Of a stretch of 64,000 nucleotides of DNA, positions 40,852 through 52,061 are shown one piece after another. The translations under genes and the position numbers were made by a program. Under the pieces are notes generated by a model. It had not been told where the DNA came from. It searched no databases and saw nothing but the letters and a program-made list of their open reading frames with translations. The stretch covers positions 4,907,535-4,971,534 of the forward strand of contig OW203726.1 of assembly GCA_934045075.1 (NCBI GenBank), given 5' to 3'. The DNA is from Yponomeuta sedellus. Its lineage: Eukaryota; Arthropoda; Insecta; Lepidoptera; Yponomeutidae. Positions within the stretch are counted from its first letter, which is position 1, and each line of letters opens with the position of its first letter.

Positions 40852-42235
40852 ATACCTTTTATCGTCATGTCATGCGTCATGAATTTGAACGATTTGTAGA
40901 ACAATCGTTCTGCATGTAAAAAATTGTTCTACAAAGTTATCTCCTTCGATTGTATTTTATGCCTAGCGCACGTGTATTCTCTTTCGACGTAACAGGTGAA
41001 CACCTGTTACGACACATGATATTTATTCAAGAAATGCACGATGCTTCCTTCAATAACGAATCAATTTGCGTACAGTGTAATGTACCGGATAATGCAGAAT
41101 TTCTTAGGAATTTCGGGTATAATACGGCTTACGGAAGCGTGAAATACGGTAGCTATTTACCAAATTTCTTTCTTTTATAAAAAAAATCTTAGCTCTATAT
41201 TATCCGGTTTATAGAACAAGTGAATTGGGCAACTATCTGCGTCCAGCTCACACAATATTGCCGTTCATGTTATGTAAGCGAGAGGTAAATAGTTACCCAA
41301 GTATTCCCGGGTTATACGGTGCACCTAGTCCAATAAGTCATCCCAATCCTGCAAATCGAAAGCGGATACCGCACGCCACAACCCACACGCACTGCGGCCA
41401 TAGCGAGGCAGTTCTAGGATGACATTTGAATGTATAAACCGACCCTAGCAAAAATATGTTTTCTTTAACTCAGTTCGGGGTGTTACAAGTCACATTTTTC
41501 CTGTTTTTGTAATACTGACAATGCGCTACAATCAAACTTAATTTTACACTTGTATGTAATACTGTTTCTACGATACAGCAAAAATCTTTAAAACAATCAT
41601 TACGCCATATCGCCCTTAAATTTTATTGATTTTGAGGGCAATCCGCCAGTTGAAATTTCATAGAATATGCGTTATATTCTATGAAACTTCAACTAGATTT
41701 CACATATAAACGTATTACGTAGTCCAAGAGATAAATCCATTTATCATACTATGTCAGACGAACAGGCGTCGTAGACATAATACCTATGTGAAACAAATGT
41801 AGGATTTAGGTCGGTATTAGTTACGTTGGCCTTAATCAGTATTTTTTGGGTCCCAATATTAATTACTAAAATAATTATTATGGGTACACTAAAATACCGA
41901 ACAGTATGTGAATTGATTAGAGATTTACTCTATATCTGAGAGGTAGGCGGTTTCTTATGTGGGCGAGTTAATCTGCATGAACAAAAAATCTGTGTTATAT
42001 TTTTTAATCACGTTAGTACGAACAGATCGTTAATCAACATTTATGGTAAAAGCTAAAAGCATAATAATATTAACAAATAGTTATAACACATATTTATAAT
42101 AATATTATTAACACCCTAAAAATATAGTAGCCTCTACATGTTTGTCGCAAAGATACCCATAAAGTAACTGAGTATGGTGAATGCATGTAAAGATTCCTGT
42201 GATGTCGATGTAACTCTGTCTAGCACTAGCGTATA
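40852..42235. other. no recognisable gene; one hairpin
   Basis: Hairpin at about 41648-41692: GTTGAAATTTCATAGAATAT pairs with ATATTCTATGAAACTTCAAC with one mismatch. The open frames at 40950 and 41225 show no domain. Confidence 0.5.
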
Positions 42236-42457
42236 GTCTTAGCTTTTAGAATATACCTCGGGCTCTAGAGTAGGCTTCGGTTTTCGCCAAAAGCAAACAA
42301 GTATAATATTACTTCCTGCTTTGTATAAAACTTTTCTTATTAAGTTATTTTTAAGCTTATTTAATCAAGTGTCATATTAGTTCCGATATTTCTATTACAC
42401 GAATATATCCGATTCTATCCGATAGTAGCCAAGGTATATTCTAAGAGCTAACAGACT
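42236..42457 (+). mobile_element. MITE with 29-bp TIRs, copy 3
   Basis: Left end AGTCTTAGCTTTTAGAATAT (two bases shorter), interior CTCTAGAGTAGGCTTCGG, TTACTTCCTGCTTTGTAT, right end GAGCTAACAGACT. TATA flanks both sides. Confidence 0.8.
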
Positions 42458-42965
42458 ATAAAAGGATACAGTCATCTTGAAACCAGCTCATTTCGGTAAA
42501 CAAATCTGATGGCACAAAGCTTTGAGCAATTTCCCTGCGTGCCTCTGACGGGCGGGCGACCGCAGTAGACGCTGACAACTACAGACTGATTGTTTATGGT
42601 TAACACCCGTGTGTGTGATGTGTGCTATGTATTAGATGACTTACATGACAATTATGTTTGGAATAAAGCCAGTATTATGCATGAGGTCTATGATTTTGTA
42701 AACTCTGAAAATACTAAGTTTGGAGATTTTTTGTCCATTTTTTTCCAAAATTAATTAGAGTTTGGAATGGATACCTAGTTTAACTTGTAACATACAATAA
42801 GTCACAGTGTATGAGTAATTTTGAATAATTTGATTTGATAGATTTGATTTAATTTAATTTAAATTAACGTATGTAGGATAATAGAAGAAGACATTTATAC
42901 AGAGTTTACAAAATCGTAGAACTCATGCACCAAACTACGTTTGTGTGGGGATTGCTCCAAGAGAG
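42458..42965. other. no recognisable gene or repeat
   Basis: Nothing supported was seen apart from a TTTGATTTAATTTAATTTAA run near 42843. Confidence 0.35.
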
Positions 42966-43190
42966 ATTCGATATGAACCCTTGTATGTCCCCACTGCTGA
43001 GGCACGGGTCTCTCCCTACATGGCAGGAAGGTTAAGTCATACTCCACCACGGGGGCTAAGTCCGGGCTGGTGCCTCCAACCACTGTCTTACATTCCTCCA
43101 CCAACTTGGTAGAGGAATGTAAGATAGTGGCGGGCCTTACTGTCAGAAGTTATCAAGCCACCCATTAGGCCTCTGACATTGCTTAATGAG
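42966..43190 (-). mobile_element. SINE A with an internal inversion
   Basis: Tail GATATGAACCCTTGTATGTC and body GTCCGGGCTGGTG are followed by CCTCCAACCACTGTCTTACA in the reversed sense, then the normal TAGAGGAATGTAAGATAGTG. A short segment is therefore present twice, in opposite orientations. Confidence 0.8.
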
Positions 43191-43508
43191 AGATTACTCT
43201 GGAGTTATTCGTCTCTGCCACGACTCCTTGATTTGCCTTTACACGCTACTTAGATAAGTAGAGAAGATTCTCTACGTCTGTACTGGCCTAAGAGCCATTT
43301 ATTACAAACGGAAGCGCCGACACCGCGATTGAACGTCTTCTATCTCACTTTATCTCTTGACGTGGAACGGGATAGCACACACTATATCGCTGTATCGAGG
43401 GCACGGGACATGGATTGTCGAAGAAAGGTCACAGTCTCAATTTCCCTACGGGGCGTTTTGTTGCCGAAGTTCGTGATCAAATTACATAAAAAGATAAAAC
43501 AAAAAATA
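43191..43508. other. no recognisable gene or repeat
   Basis: The open frame at 43329-43511 shows no domain. Confidence 0.35.
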
Positions 43509-43615
43509 TAAACCGACTTCAGAATACGATAATAATTTGGAGGCGAAGCCCAAAATTTATTTGCTGGTCCTGAGCTCGGTGCTGACTGCAAATTATTATT
43601 GTATTCTGTAGTCGG
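43509..43615. repeat. small fold-back element
   Basis: AACCGACTTCAGAATACGATAA on the left pairs with TTATTGTATTCTGTAGTCGGT on the right (imperfect, about 24 bp), with a loop of about 55 bp. MITE-like. Confidence 0.6.
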
Positions 43616-44397
43616 TATTTATTATTTCTTTTCATTTAACGATTTTTCGTGAAGGCCCTACTTTGATGACATATTTTTTAAAACATCACCAATTATTACA
43701 GGATTTCTCCCAGAGGCTTAATTTTTTGCTGGCCATTGAAGAGTTCCGTTCCCTATTTTCGAAAGACTTCATCAGATTTGCATTAAATTAAAATGGGCCA
43801 TATCGGACGTCATAACGTCCATCGGACCCATTCTAATTCAAACAAAAATATAATAATAAAATAATATTCAAACAAAAAAAGACATTGTCGAAATCGGTCA
43901 AGATTTGACAACTTTTTGAAGGAACAGCAAAAAAACATAATTACGCGTCGAACTAAGAACTTCATCCTTTTTAAAAGCCGGTTAAAAATGGGTTTCAAGG
44001 GGGAAGATAACGTTCCTAATCCTTTAACTGTCAGAGTTCTTTCCTACACTAGGAGTGGCTTTTAAGTCTATTCAATTGTATCTTTGTACTGAGTTTAAGA
44101 ACGTATTAAACCTTCTAGGCGTCAATGGTATGAAATAGGAGAACTAGCTCTTATTGTCAAAACATAGAGTACTATTTCGACATTGTAGCGAAGCCCGTTG
44201 TCGCCTGTATACGCACTATAAATCCCGAGTTCCTGTTGCCATATAGAATACCACAGAGGAAACGGGAGTGGAAGCGCGCCAAGCACAATCCGTCCGTTTC
44301 CGAACTGAATTCATGTTACTAATTGGCACGGAGAGTAATAGTCGACTAATGCAAGTTGACACACACGACAGTCATTTTACTATCGCTTGTCAGATAA
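43616..44397. other. unassigned AT-rich sequence
   Basis: Contains the repeat scrap at 43942-43987 (CGTCGAACTAAGAACTTC, AAAGCCGGTTAAAAA). No gene is visible. Confidence 0.4.
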
Positions 44398-44709
44398 ATA
44401 ATCAATCACTTGAGTTAAGCTACAACAGGCACGGTCAGATGCAGGATGGGTGACCGACCCGTAACTACCGCTAGTGGTGTGCTTTGCAAGGCACGTTAAG
44501 CCGTTGGTGCCTGCTGTCATCTAATGGCAGTTGTTAAGCCAAGTCAGAGGCCTCATGAGCGGCTTGATAACTTCTGACGGTAAGGCCCGCCACTGTCTTA
44601 CAATCCTCCACCAACCCGGACTTGGCCCCCGTGGTGGAGTATGGCCTAACCTTCCTGCGATGCAAGAAGAGACCCGTGCCCCAGGAGTGGGGACATACAA
44701 GGGTTGCTA
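44398..44709 (+). mobile_element. SINE A, near full length
   Basis: 5S-like head CACTTGAGTTAAGCTACAAC, AGGCACGGTCAGATGCAGG, ATGGGTGACCGACCC; body GTTGGTGCCTGCTGTCATCT; tail CTTGGCCCCCGTGGTGGAG and GGGGACATACAAGGGTTG. A few head bases are missing. Confidence 0.9.
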
Positions 44710-45052
44710 TAGTAAACAGTGTTGTACTAGTAGAATATTGAATTGTGTATCGTGACGTTTCAATTTTTTTTAAATTGTTGATATCTTCACTATTGTCAAA
44801 TTTATAGGTCCAAAAATTTATGAGAGAAGGACCTAAATTAGAAAATAAATCTTTTGTTAAATTCGTTAAGCGAGCGAAACAAAAATATTTTTGAAACATA
44901 TTTGTTCTTAGCAAATGGAACTTATGTTCTGTGGAATATACAACAAATTACAACACAAACGAGAACTGGTCCCGGGGCCCATAAATATGACATTTTAGAG
45001 TAAATAAGGTTTTCGACTTATGTTAAATATTTCAGAGTTGGTGCAATATGAG
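44710..45052. other. no recognisable gene or repeat
   Basis: The minus frame covering this stretch starts here and runs into the SINE; no domain. Confidence 0.35.
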
Positions 45053-45435
45053 TCGCTCGAAGCCTAGGCCCCGTGAGTGATCTTAAACGATCACGAAGAT
45101 TAAGCAACATAGGGCGCGTTTAGTGCATGGATGGGTGACCGTCTATGACTAACGCTTGTAGAATTTTTCCGAGGGGTTCCTTGCTTTGCAAGGGAAGTTA
45201 AGAAGTTGGTGCCGGCTGCCGTCGATAGATGGCAATCGTTAAGCCAAGTCATTAGGCCAGCCAAGTAGCCAAGCCAAGGCATTAGGGCGGCTGGAAAACA
45301 TCTGAAAGCAAGACCAGCCACTAGTCTTGCAAGCCTCCACCAATCCGGACTTGGCCCCCGTTCTGGAGTATGGCCTATACCTTCGTCATGGAAGATACCC
45401 GTGCTCCTCGTTAATGGGTTGATGATGATGATGGT
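45053..45435 (+). mobile_element. SINE A, second subfamily, full length
   Basis: The clearest 5S-like head in the window: GTGATCTTAAACGATCACGAAG, ATTAAGCAACATAGGGCGCG, TTTAGTGCATGGATGGGTGACC. The body is the CGTCGATAGATGGCAATCG variant, with a short duplication of AGCCAAGTCATTAGG / AGCCAAGGCATTAGGGCGG. The end is (GAT)n rather than a GATATCG tail. Confidence 0.9.
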
Positions 45436-46079
45436 CCGATATACGTAGACAAGTGAAAGAACAACTGAGTTAGCCAACTACCATAAGGCTAAAAAGTGGT
45501 CTGTACTACCCATGCTGGAGCCTTCATGCACAATATCCACATGTCAGGCACATATCGACTAACATTTTAGCAGTAATACTAATTAGCGGTTTCATTCGAT
45601 AGAAAATTAAATTTATTGAATCACACGCAACATTTTTAATTTTAAAAACTATTTAGAGGCTAAAATTTTTTTAAATTGTCCTTAGTTCGAGTTAGTGCAT
45701 TAAAAAGAATATAAATATTTTTAATTAATTTACTTTGCATAAAGCTTCGTCAAATATAAAAGTAAAATTCATTTACAAAAAGCTTCCGTAAAACTGAAAC
45801 ACTCTGAACAGAAAACACAAACAAAAAAACACTAAAAGGATAAGCCGCCCCGGGACACATCCGAACCAAAGGTTCCTACTACGCTGGCGGCGTTGCCTCG
45901 CTGCACTGCAAAGGAAATTCTTTGCATAAGATAGGTCATCCTATCGCCTTCACAAAGGCCTTATGTTATCCATTCGGTATATGGACAAGTATTTTTTTTT
46001 TAACTTATACGATGCGATTTTTTGATAATTAATTACAATAACTCTCTCCGGGCACTACCCGCACTACTATCCACATAAA
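45436..46079. other. unassigned; SINE B scraps
   Basis: AACTATTTAGAGGCTAAAAT and TTGTCCTTAGTTCGAGTTAG at about 45644-45712 are the two tail pieces of SINE B without the tRNA part. Nothing else was recognised. Confidence 0.5.
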
Positions 46080-46175
46080 CTAAGGTTAACTGGAAGAAAA
46101 TACTCATTAGTATTAAGCTCGCCTTTGTACAAATATGCTTATTGTGCAATAAAGAATTTTCTAATCTAATCTTCC
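46080..46175 (+). repeat. LINE-type tail K
   Basis: GGAAGAAAATACTCATTAGT, AAGCTCGCCTTTGTACAAAT and GTGCAATAAAGAATTTTC, then (TCTAA)n. Confidence 0.6.
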
Positions 46176-46365
46176 CCTGCACTCTCCAGACTTCAGTTGT
46201 GTCTATCGTGAAAGGCATAAAATGTACTGACCCAAAAGAGCAGAATACTTTTCGACCTTAAACCTCGCAGCCTCTTCTCTGGAGTCGACCCAGTAGACGC
46301 TAAGAAAGAAGGGGTAAAAGTGCAGTCAAACGTAGCATCCCAAAGCAAGGAGCGCCCTATTTTAA
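46176..46365 (-). pseudogene. non-LTR retrotransposon, C-terminal remnant with frameshifts
   Basis: Minus-strand GRSLLWDATFDCTFTPSFL, then after a frame change EEAARFKVEKYSALL and after another FMPFTIDTTEVW. These match, in order, the end of a class of RT polyproteins with a WDAT...LAP...ETFG pattern. Short and broken, so the family is tentative. Confidence 0.45.
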
Positions 46366-47215
46366 CATAGATATTTGACAATCGATTTGAAGTCTACCGC
46401 TTCCACTATTTAGACTTAGACTAGACTATTTAGACTAGAAAATTAAGACATTACATAAAGATTTTTCACATTAAAGACGTAGTTAATCTTCTATTTCATT
46501 ATCTTCCATGCCTCGAAACCGCAGTTTGGAACGAAATCCCATTCGCTCTACTTCTGCTGCTGGATAACTCCGACTCATTGCTATGGTGTTAGGGGATAGT
46601 TCACCGAAGTAATTTCGCTTCTGCTACATAGAGATTACTCGCTTCCTTCCTGAGACGAGTAATAGAAAGTAGTGATTCGAATGGCCGAGCCCAGGATAAT
46701 CGAATTGTTTTAGAATTGGTTCCGTGAAAGTACGTACATAGAATAATAATCAACGAATAAATTAATGAATGAACGATTTAATGAACGAGTGAGTAGGTAA
46801 ACGAATGCATTAAAGAAATTAATGAATTACAATAAGGCATTCGCTTGTCCACTGGCGCTCCTACTTATCCACGGTATGGGCTTATGCGATTTAACCTAAT
46901 CCGAACTGTCAAATACTTAAATATTTTCTTACTTCGGAATCGTAAATATGGACAACCTTATACAGTGGACATAATATACGTAATAAGAAAACGGGCCTCA
47001 ATTCTGTTAGTGCGTACTCTACAACGACAGATTCACCGCCGGACCACGTGACATGTTTTATTCATTTTCATTCCTATAAGGTTTGATATATTGTTGCGCG
47101 CCTAGGCTTGAAGCGCTTATGAAATGAAATTGAGACGTTCATAAAATTGTTATTGCGCTATATAGTTACCAGAATCCGAATCAGTTACTAGGTATTTGGG
47201 CACCTCGGACACTCA
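46366..47215. other. no recognisable gene or repeat
   Basis: Contains an irregular (GAATGAACGA)-type run near 46755-46830; the open frame at 46845 shows no domain. Confidence 0.35.
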
Positions 47216-47540
47216 GGGTTCCTCATGATTGACACCCCACGATGGTCTTTCCTGTGGGGTCGGCCGACTAAGCTATCAGGGTGGCATAAGTGCTGGACAA
47301 GCCTTCCAAAAGAAATTCTATAATTATTATTCTTAATAATTTCATTCTAAAACAACTTTGAGCTTTGTTTCTACGTAGTGAAATGATTTTTACAGCTTCC
47401 AATGGCACCTTCCCTCACACTAGATAGGTGAAGGGTGAAGGGACCACTCGGACGCTGCAGTGTCTGGAACATTGTTTAAGATGAAATCGGCTTGCAAAGC
47501 ACCTATACCATCCTACAGATTAGTGGGCCTAGCATGCAGG
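47216..47540. repeat. repeat J in fold-back arrangement
   Basis: GACTAAGCTATCAGGGTGGC, ATAAGTGCTGGACAAGCCTT (sense) are followed by an antisense copy: ACTAGATAGGTGAAGGGTGA, GGACCACTCGGACGCTGC, AGCACCTATACCATCCTACA. The two pieces are inverted about a TTATTATTCTTAATAATTTC centre. Confidence 0.65.
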
Positions 47541-47900
47541 AAAGGCAAGTAAATACGTGCGGAGCCAACCAATTTGCGAGTTTCCTAACGATGTTTTCCT
47601 ACACAGAGTGCGGATATATTCTATTAATTTATTATTGTCAGCATGACACGGATAATCTTGCAATATTATACCGCCCCAACAACAGCCTTTATGTTCACGA
47701 AAATGAATGATTAACCTCATTTTGGGAAGTATTATTATACATTTTCCGTGTGCGATACTTTTTGTATCATCTATTGATATTATCGTGTAACCAATTTCAA
47801 AGTCTCCCTCAAGGAGCAATTTCCATACACGGAAATTCCATTCCATACACACGTAGTTTGGTTTTTATTTACAAACGTCATATTGGATCGCAATTAAACT
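47541..47900. other. no recognisable gene
   Basis: A SINE C body scrap (CCTAACGATGTTTTCCTACA) lies at about 47584-47603. Nothing else. Confidence 0.4.
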
Positions 47901-48260
47901 TCGATATCAGCCCTTGTATGTCCCCTCTGCTGTGCACGGGTCTCTTCCTGCATTGCAGGAAGGTTAGGCCATACTCCACCACGGGGGCCAAGCCCGGGTT
48001 GGTGGAGGATTGTAAGATAGTGGCGGGCCTTACTGTCAGAAGTTATCAAGCCGCCCGTAAGGCCTTGGACATGGCTTAACGACTGACAGTACATGATAGC
48101 CGGCACCAACGGCTTAACGTGCCTTGCGTAGCACGAAAGCGCTCGGAAAAAATGCCACTAGCGGCAGTCACGGGATCGTCACCCGGTACCTGACCGCGCC
48201 TGTTGTAGCTTAAGCCAGTGATCGATTCCAATCACTCGGGTCTACTAGGTCACGAGCGCT
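47901..48260 (-). mobile_element. SINE A, full length
   Basis: Tail CGATATCAGCCCTTGTATGT, body TTGGTGGAGGATTGTAAGAT and ATGATAGCCGGCACCAACGG, antisense 5S-like head GGGATCGTCACCCGGTACCT ending CTACTAGGTCACGAGCG. About 360 bp, a good reference copy for the family. Confidence 0.9.
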
Positions 48261-48518
48261 TCATCAAAGTGTAGCTCTTTATAAAACTTGGTGCCCTAAT
48301 AGTAAAAAAACAACGATTATTAAATCCGGAGGACTAACTTATTTTAAACGTTTATTGGGCATAGAAACACGTGTTTGGTAAAAAATCGTCTGCCTCTACC
48401 TATTACAGCTCTATAGATTGGAGCCGTGGTACCCTTAGTATACTATTTCGTTCTCCGGCTAATAAATTCAATGTTTTTATTTCGGAAAAAGTCCATAGTG
48501 TTTGTATTACAGATATTT

Positions 48519-48708
48519 CAACGTCCTTTGTGGCTCAGCGGTAACGCATCTCCCTACCATGCGGTTACCTAGAGGGGGACGAGAAAAAAACCCAGGTCTT
48601 GGATGTTTACATGTTTGTGATGTCGTTGTTTCTGGTTCTCATGACACAGGGTACCCTAGTGTGGGGCCAGAAGCAATGTATGTGCCTGTATGTAAATGTA
48701 ATGTTATT
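48519..48708 (+). mobile_element. SINE G, tRNA-derived
   Basis: GTCCTTTGTGGCTCAGCGGT, AACGCATCTCCCTACCATGC, then a partly lost T-arm, AAACCCAGGTCTTGGATGTT, TACATGTTTGTGATGTCG and GTGTGGGGCCAGAAGCAATG. Confidence 0.8.
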
Positions 48709-49302
48709 TTATTTCATAGATTAGGTTAGTAAACACATTTCTTTGTTGCCTATATTTTATTTAGGTAATATTATTTTACATGGACTAAAATCCAGTGCTT
48801 CAGCACAGCCATAATTTGTGCATGCTAATTACTTACATATTTTTATTGGTAGCAGGTAAGTACAAACCGGCAAATACACACTTTCGTATTTTTAAGATTG
48901 ATGCAAAAAAAAATAATAATCCTGTAAGCTGAAATATTGCTTAGCAAAAAGGAAATTGAAATTTTATGGGAGCAGTCGATCGTAAAGAAGCTTATTCCAA
49001 TTAAATTGCTGGAAGCCTTGTAACATCCCGCCAATATTTTCATAAGTGCCTAAATTGCCGAAAGATCGGTATCGCGAGAAATTCCAACTGAGCGACCGCT
49101 GAATATTATATACTCGTAGTTGCTTATCAAAATGATAAAAATGCAACGTTACTCAAAAGCTGTTCGAGAAGGTATTTTTCTTGCACACCGTTGTTGCATC
49201 GCTGGAGAACGTTAAGTCACTAGGGAACTCCACAGAAGCACAGCTGAAGAGTAACTTTATAGTTATCCCGGTGAAATTTTCAAGTTTTTAAATCTGCTGT
49301 CT
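48709..49302. other. no recognisable gene or repeat
   Basis: The overlapping minus frames at 48843-49146 show no domain. Confidence 0.35.
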
Positions 49303-49405
49303 GTCCTCAATCTGGGTGTATCTCTGTTCGTCATGTCCTAGCCTGGTAACCATAGCACAGGGTATCCTAGTTTGGGACCGGGACAAATGATTGAGTTGTG
49401 TGGAA
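49303..49405 (+). mobile_element. SINE H, body fragment
   Basis: CCTCAATCTGGGTGTATCTC, CCTAGCCTGGTAACCATAGC, AGTTTGGGACCGGGACAAAT, matching 658-745. Confidence 0.6.
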
Positions 49406-49657
49406 GTTATTATGATTTTTTATTTTATTCATTTCGATAAACCGATGGCGTCACATAAAATAAACACTTAAAGTATAAAAACCTATTTAGAGGCTAAAAC
49501 TTCCAACCAGGCTTAAAGTATAATCAAATACGAGGCCAGTTATAGTATATAATAGGTATTTAATACTACGAAAATGTGTGTGTGTGGATGTATATATGAG
49601 TGTGCATTTCTGTTTTATATGGCCGAAGGTGCGTAATTATATTAATTATAATTATAT

Positions 49658-49863
49658 TGGTGCCGGCTGTCATGTAGTGGCAGTCGTTCAGCCATGTCAG
49701 AGGCCTTATGAGCGGTTTGATAACTTCTGACAGTAAGGCCCGCTACTGTCCTACAATCCTCCACCAACCCGGACTTGGCCCCCGTGGTGGAGTATGGCTT
49801 AACCTTCCTGCGATACAAGAAGAGACACGTACCCCAGCAGTGGGGACATACAAGGGTCGATAA
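49658..49863 (+). mobile_element. SINE A, starts at body
   Basis: Begins TTGGTGCCGGCTGTCATG and ends GGGGACATACAAGGGTCGAT, the same 5' start point as the copy at 60072. Confidence 0.9.
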
Positions 49864-50151
49864 TGTAACGTAACGTATGTGGTGAAATTATATGATGCAT
49901 ATTATATTATGATGAGTTCTATGTATTAAAGCTCACAAATTTTCGGTTCTAGCGATAATGTTCTGTATAGATCAGACAGACAGACATTGTAGGTATAGTA
50001 CCTAATGGGGTCCAGTTTACACACTTTGGGTAAGGAACTCTAAAAACGAACTAGTAGTATAAACGCATCAATAAAACGCTTTGCTTCCATCGAAAGGTCG
50101 TGGGCTCAATGCCGGTGGCAGCCAATGGCTGTTTTCTAAATTACATACATG

Positions 50152-50308
50152 TACGTAATACAGAGAATATTGTAAGGAGGTTCGAAATTTCACTGATGCC
50201 GGTGAGTCGCCCATTAGCTCAGTTGGAAGAGCGCTGGCACGGATACCCAGAGGTCGCGGGTTCGAATCCCGGCATGGGTGGAATTTTTAGCCTCTAAATA
50301 GGATTTTA
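50152..50308 (+). mobile_element. SINE B, tRNA-derived
   Basis: TACGTAATACAGAGAATATTG, GCCCATTAGCTCAGTTGG, T-arm GCGGGTTCGAATCCCGGC, GAATTTTTAGCCTCTAAATAG. A slightly different subtype (TTAGCTCAGTTGG) from the copies in the adjacent array (TTGGCTCAATTGG). Confidence 0.9.
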
Positions 50309-50330
50309 CATACATTTGCGCATCTATAAT

Positions 50331-50415
50331 ATAAAAATTAATCGCTGACTGTGTTGGTAAGCGCAAGTCTCGAGAACAGCTGAACCGATTTTGCTGATTC
50401 TTTTTTTAGAATATC
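50331..50415 (+). repeat. dispersed repeat CGCTGACTG...GAACAGCTGAACC
   Basis: AAGCGCAAGTCTCGAGAACAG, CTGAACCGATTTTGCTGATTC and TTTTTAGAATATCCCTTGAA are the reverse complement of sequence at 63400-63475. Confidence 0.6.
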
Positions 50416-50420
50416 CCTTG

Positions 50421-51277
50421 AATGCAATTTGCTTAAGTCAGATGTCGCTGCCTGTACGTAATACAGAGAATATTGTAAAGAGGTTCGAAATTTCACTGAT
50501 GCCGTGAGTCGCCCATTGGCTCAATTGGTAGAGCGCTGGTACGGATAGCCAGAGGTTGCGGGTTCGAATCCCGGCATGGGTGAAATTTTTAGCCTCTAAA
50601 TAGATTTTTAAATTTGTTCCTTAGCACGGGTTAGTGCATTAAAAATAAAAAACATAGTGTAATCATGTGGGTACAGTGATATCGTTCCGATGTTAAACCT
50701 AACTGCAAAGTAGGTAGTCGGGGCTGTAAGCAATGCAATTTGCTTAAGTCAGATGTCGCTGCCTGTACGTAATACAGAGAATATTGTAAAGAGGTTCGAA
50801 ATTTCACTGATGCCGTGAGTCGCCCATTGGCTCAATTGGTAGAGCGCTGGTACGGATAGCCAGAGGTTTCGGGTTCGAATCCCGGCATGGGTGAAATTTT
50901 TAGCCTCTAAATAGGTTTTTAAATTTGTTCCTTAGCACGGGTTAGTGCATTAAAAATAAAAAACATAGTGTAATCATGTGGGTACAGTGATATCGTTCCG
51001 ATGTTAAACCTAACTGCAAAGTAGGTAGTCGGGGCTGTAAGCAATGCAATTTGCTTAAGTCAGATGTCGCTGCCTGTACGTAATACAGAGAATATTGTAA
51101 AGAGGTTCGAAATTTCACTGATGCCGTGAGTCGCCCATTGGCTCAATTGGTAGAGCGCTGGTACGGATAGCCAGAGGTTGCGGGTTCGAATCCCGGCATG
51201 GGTGAAATTTTTAGCCTCTAAATAGGTTTTTAAATTTGTTCCTTAGCACGGGTTAGTGCATTAAAAATAAAAAAAAT
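50421..51277 (+). repeat. 311-bp tandem array, about 2.75 units, each with a tRNA-like SINE B
   Basis: AATGCAATTTGCTTAAGTCA begins at 50421, 50732 and 51043, an exact 311-bp step. Each unit holds GATGTCGCTGCCTG, a full SINE B, its tail piece (TTTGTTCCTTAGCACGGGTT) and, in units 1 and 2, a unique part (ATCATGTGGGTACAGTGATA...GTAGTCGGGGCTGTAAG). The units differ by only a few bases, so amplification is recent. Confidence 0.95.
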
Positions 51278-51302
51278 AGTGTAATACAAAGAGTTGATAT
51301 CA

Positions 51303-51350
51303 AGTCAACATAAACTCAGTACCTACTATGTTTGTACTGAGTTTATGTTA
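51303..51350. repeat. hairpin
   Basis: AACATAAACTCAGTAC (51307-51322) pairs with GTACTGAGTTTATGTT at about 51334-51349. It sits at the end of the 311-bp array. Confidence 0.75.
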
Positions 51351-51736
51351 TGCACTTATAATAGACGCCCCGGTTTCTTCTGTCGCACTTCTTTCGGTGC
51401 TGGACGTCCATGTGTGTCATCGGCGAGAAATATCTAGCGTGGAGAAACTCCGGCGCACGCTCCGGTGCACGTGGCCACTTTTTGTTTGCGCCAATCTCTG
51501 TTGCCGCTCCCCCTCTAGACGAACCTATTAAAATACCTCTCGGTGACCGCAATGATTAATGGATGCACACCTTGTTTATTACAATTGAAAGGTTAGTTTT
51601 TTAAATATAAGTCATTCGCAGTTGGCGAGGACCACCAAGCGTAATTATCGCCAAACCGAACCATTAAACGAATTGATACGCCCTATCCGAATCGCTGAAA
51701 TAATTCTAAGATGATATATTAAGCTGCACCACACAG
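51351..51736. other. unassigned, GC-richer patch
   Basis: Open frames on both strands (51328-51531, 51343-51552) overlap; neither shows a domain I can name. Confidence 0.35.
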
Positions 51737-52008
51737 CAGTGTGGTGTCGGCCTAGAGAATAGCACCCACCCAAATTCTTCCCGCGGCTGTCGTAAAAGGC
51801 GACTAAGGGACACAAACCGGGGGGTGGGCAGCAGCGCTCCCTGCAGTACGATTCCACCAAACTGCGATCCCCTACCCGCATGCCCAGCGTGGGGATTATG
51901 GGCATTACCCTCCAATCATGGCACTACCTTGCGCTATGGCACTCATTAGGGAAGGGCTATGTCCAGCAGTGGACTAATAGTTATAGCCTGAAGAAGAAGA
52001 AAAAGATA
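51737..52008 (+). mobile_element. SINE E with RTE-type 3' end
   Basis: GGTGTCGGCCTAGAGAATAG, AGGCGACTAAGGGACACAAA, GATTCCACCAAACTGCGATC, CTCATTAGGGAAGGGCTATG, TCCAGCAGTGGACTAATAG and (GAAGAA)n. Closely matches 24041-24313. Confidence 0.9.
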
Positions 52009-52061
52009 TATTAAGAATGAAACTTTTAAAATTTTCATGATTACTACTTTTTACGTTGTCT

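Noticed and set aside
50421..51277. CRISPR-like array
   Set aside because: The 311-bp units are whole SINE-containing repeats in a eukaryotic context, not short repeats with unique spacers.
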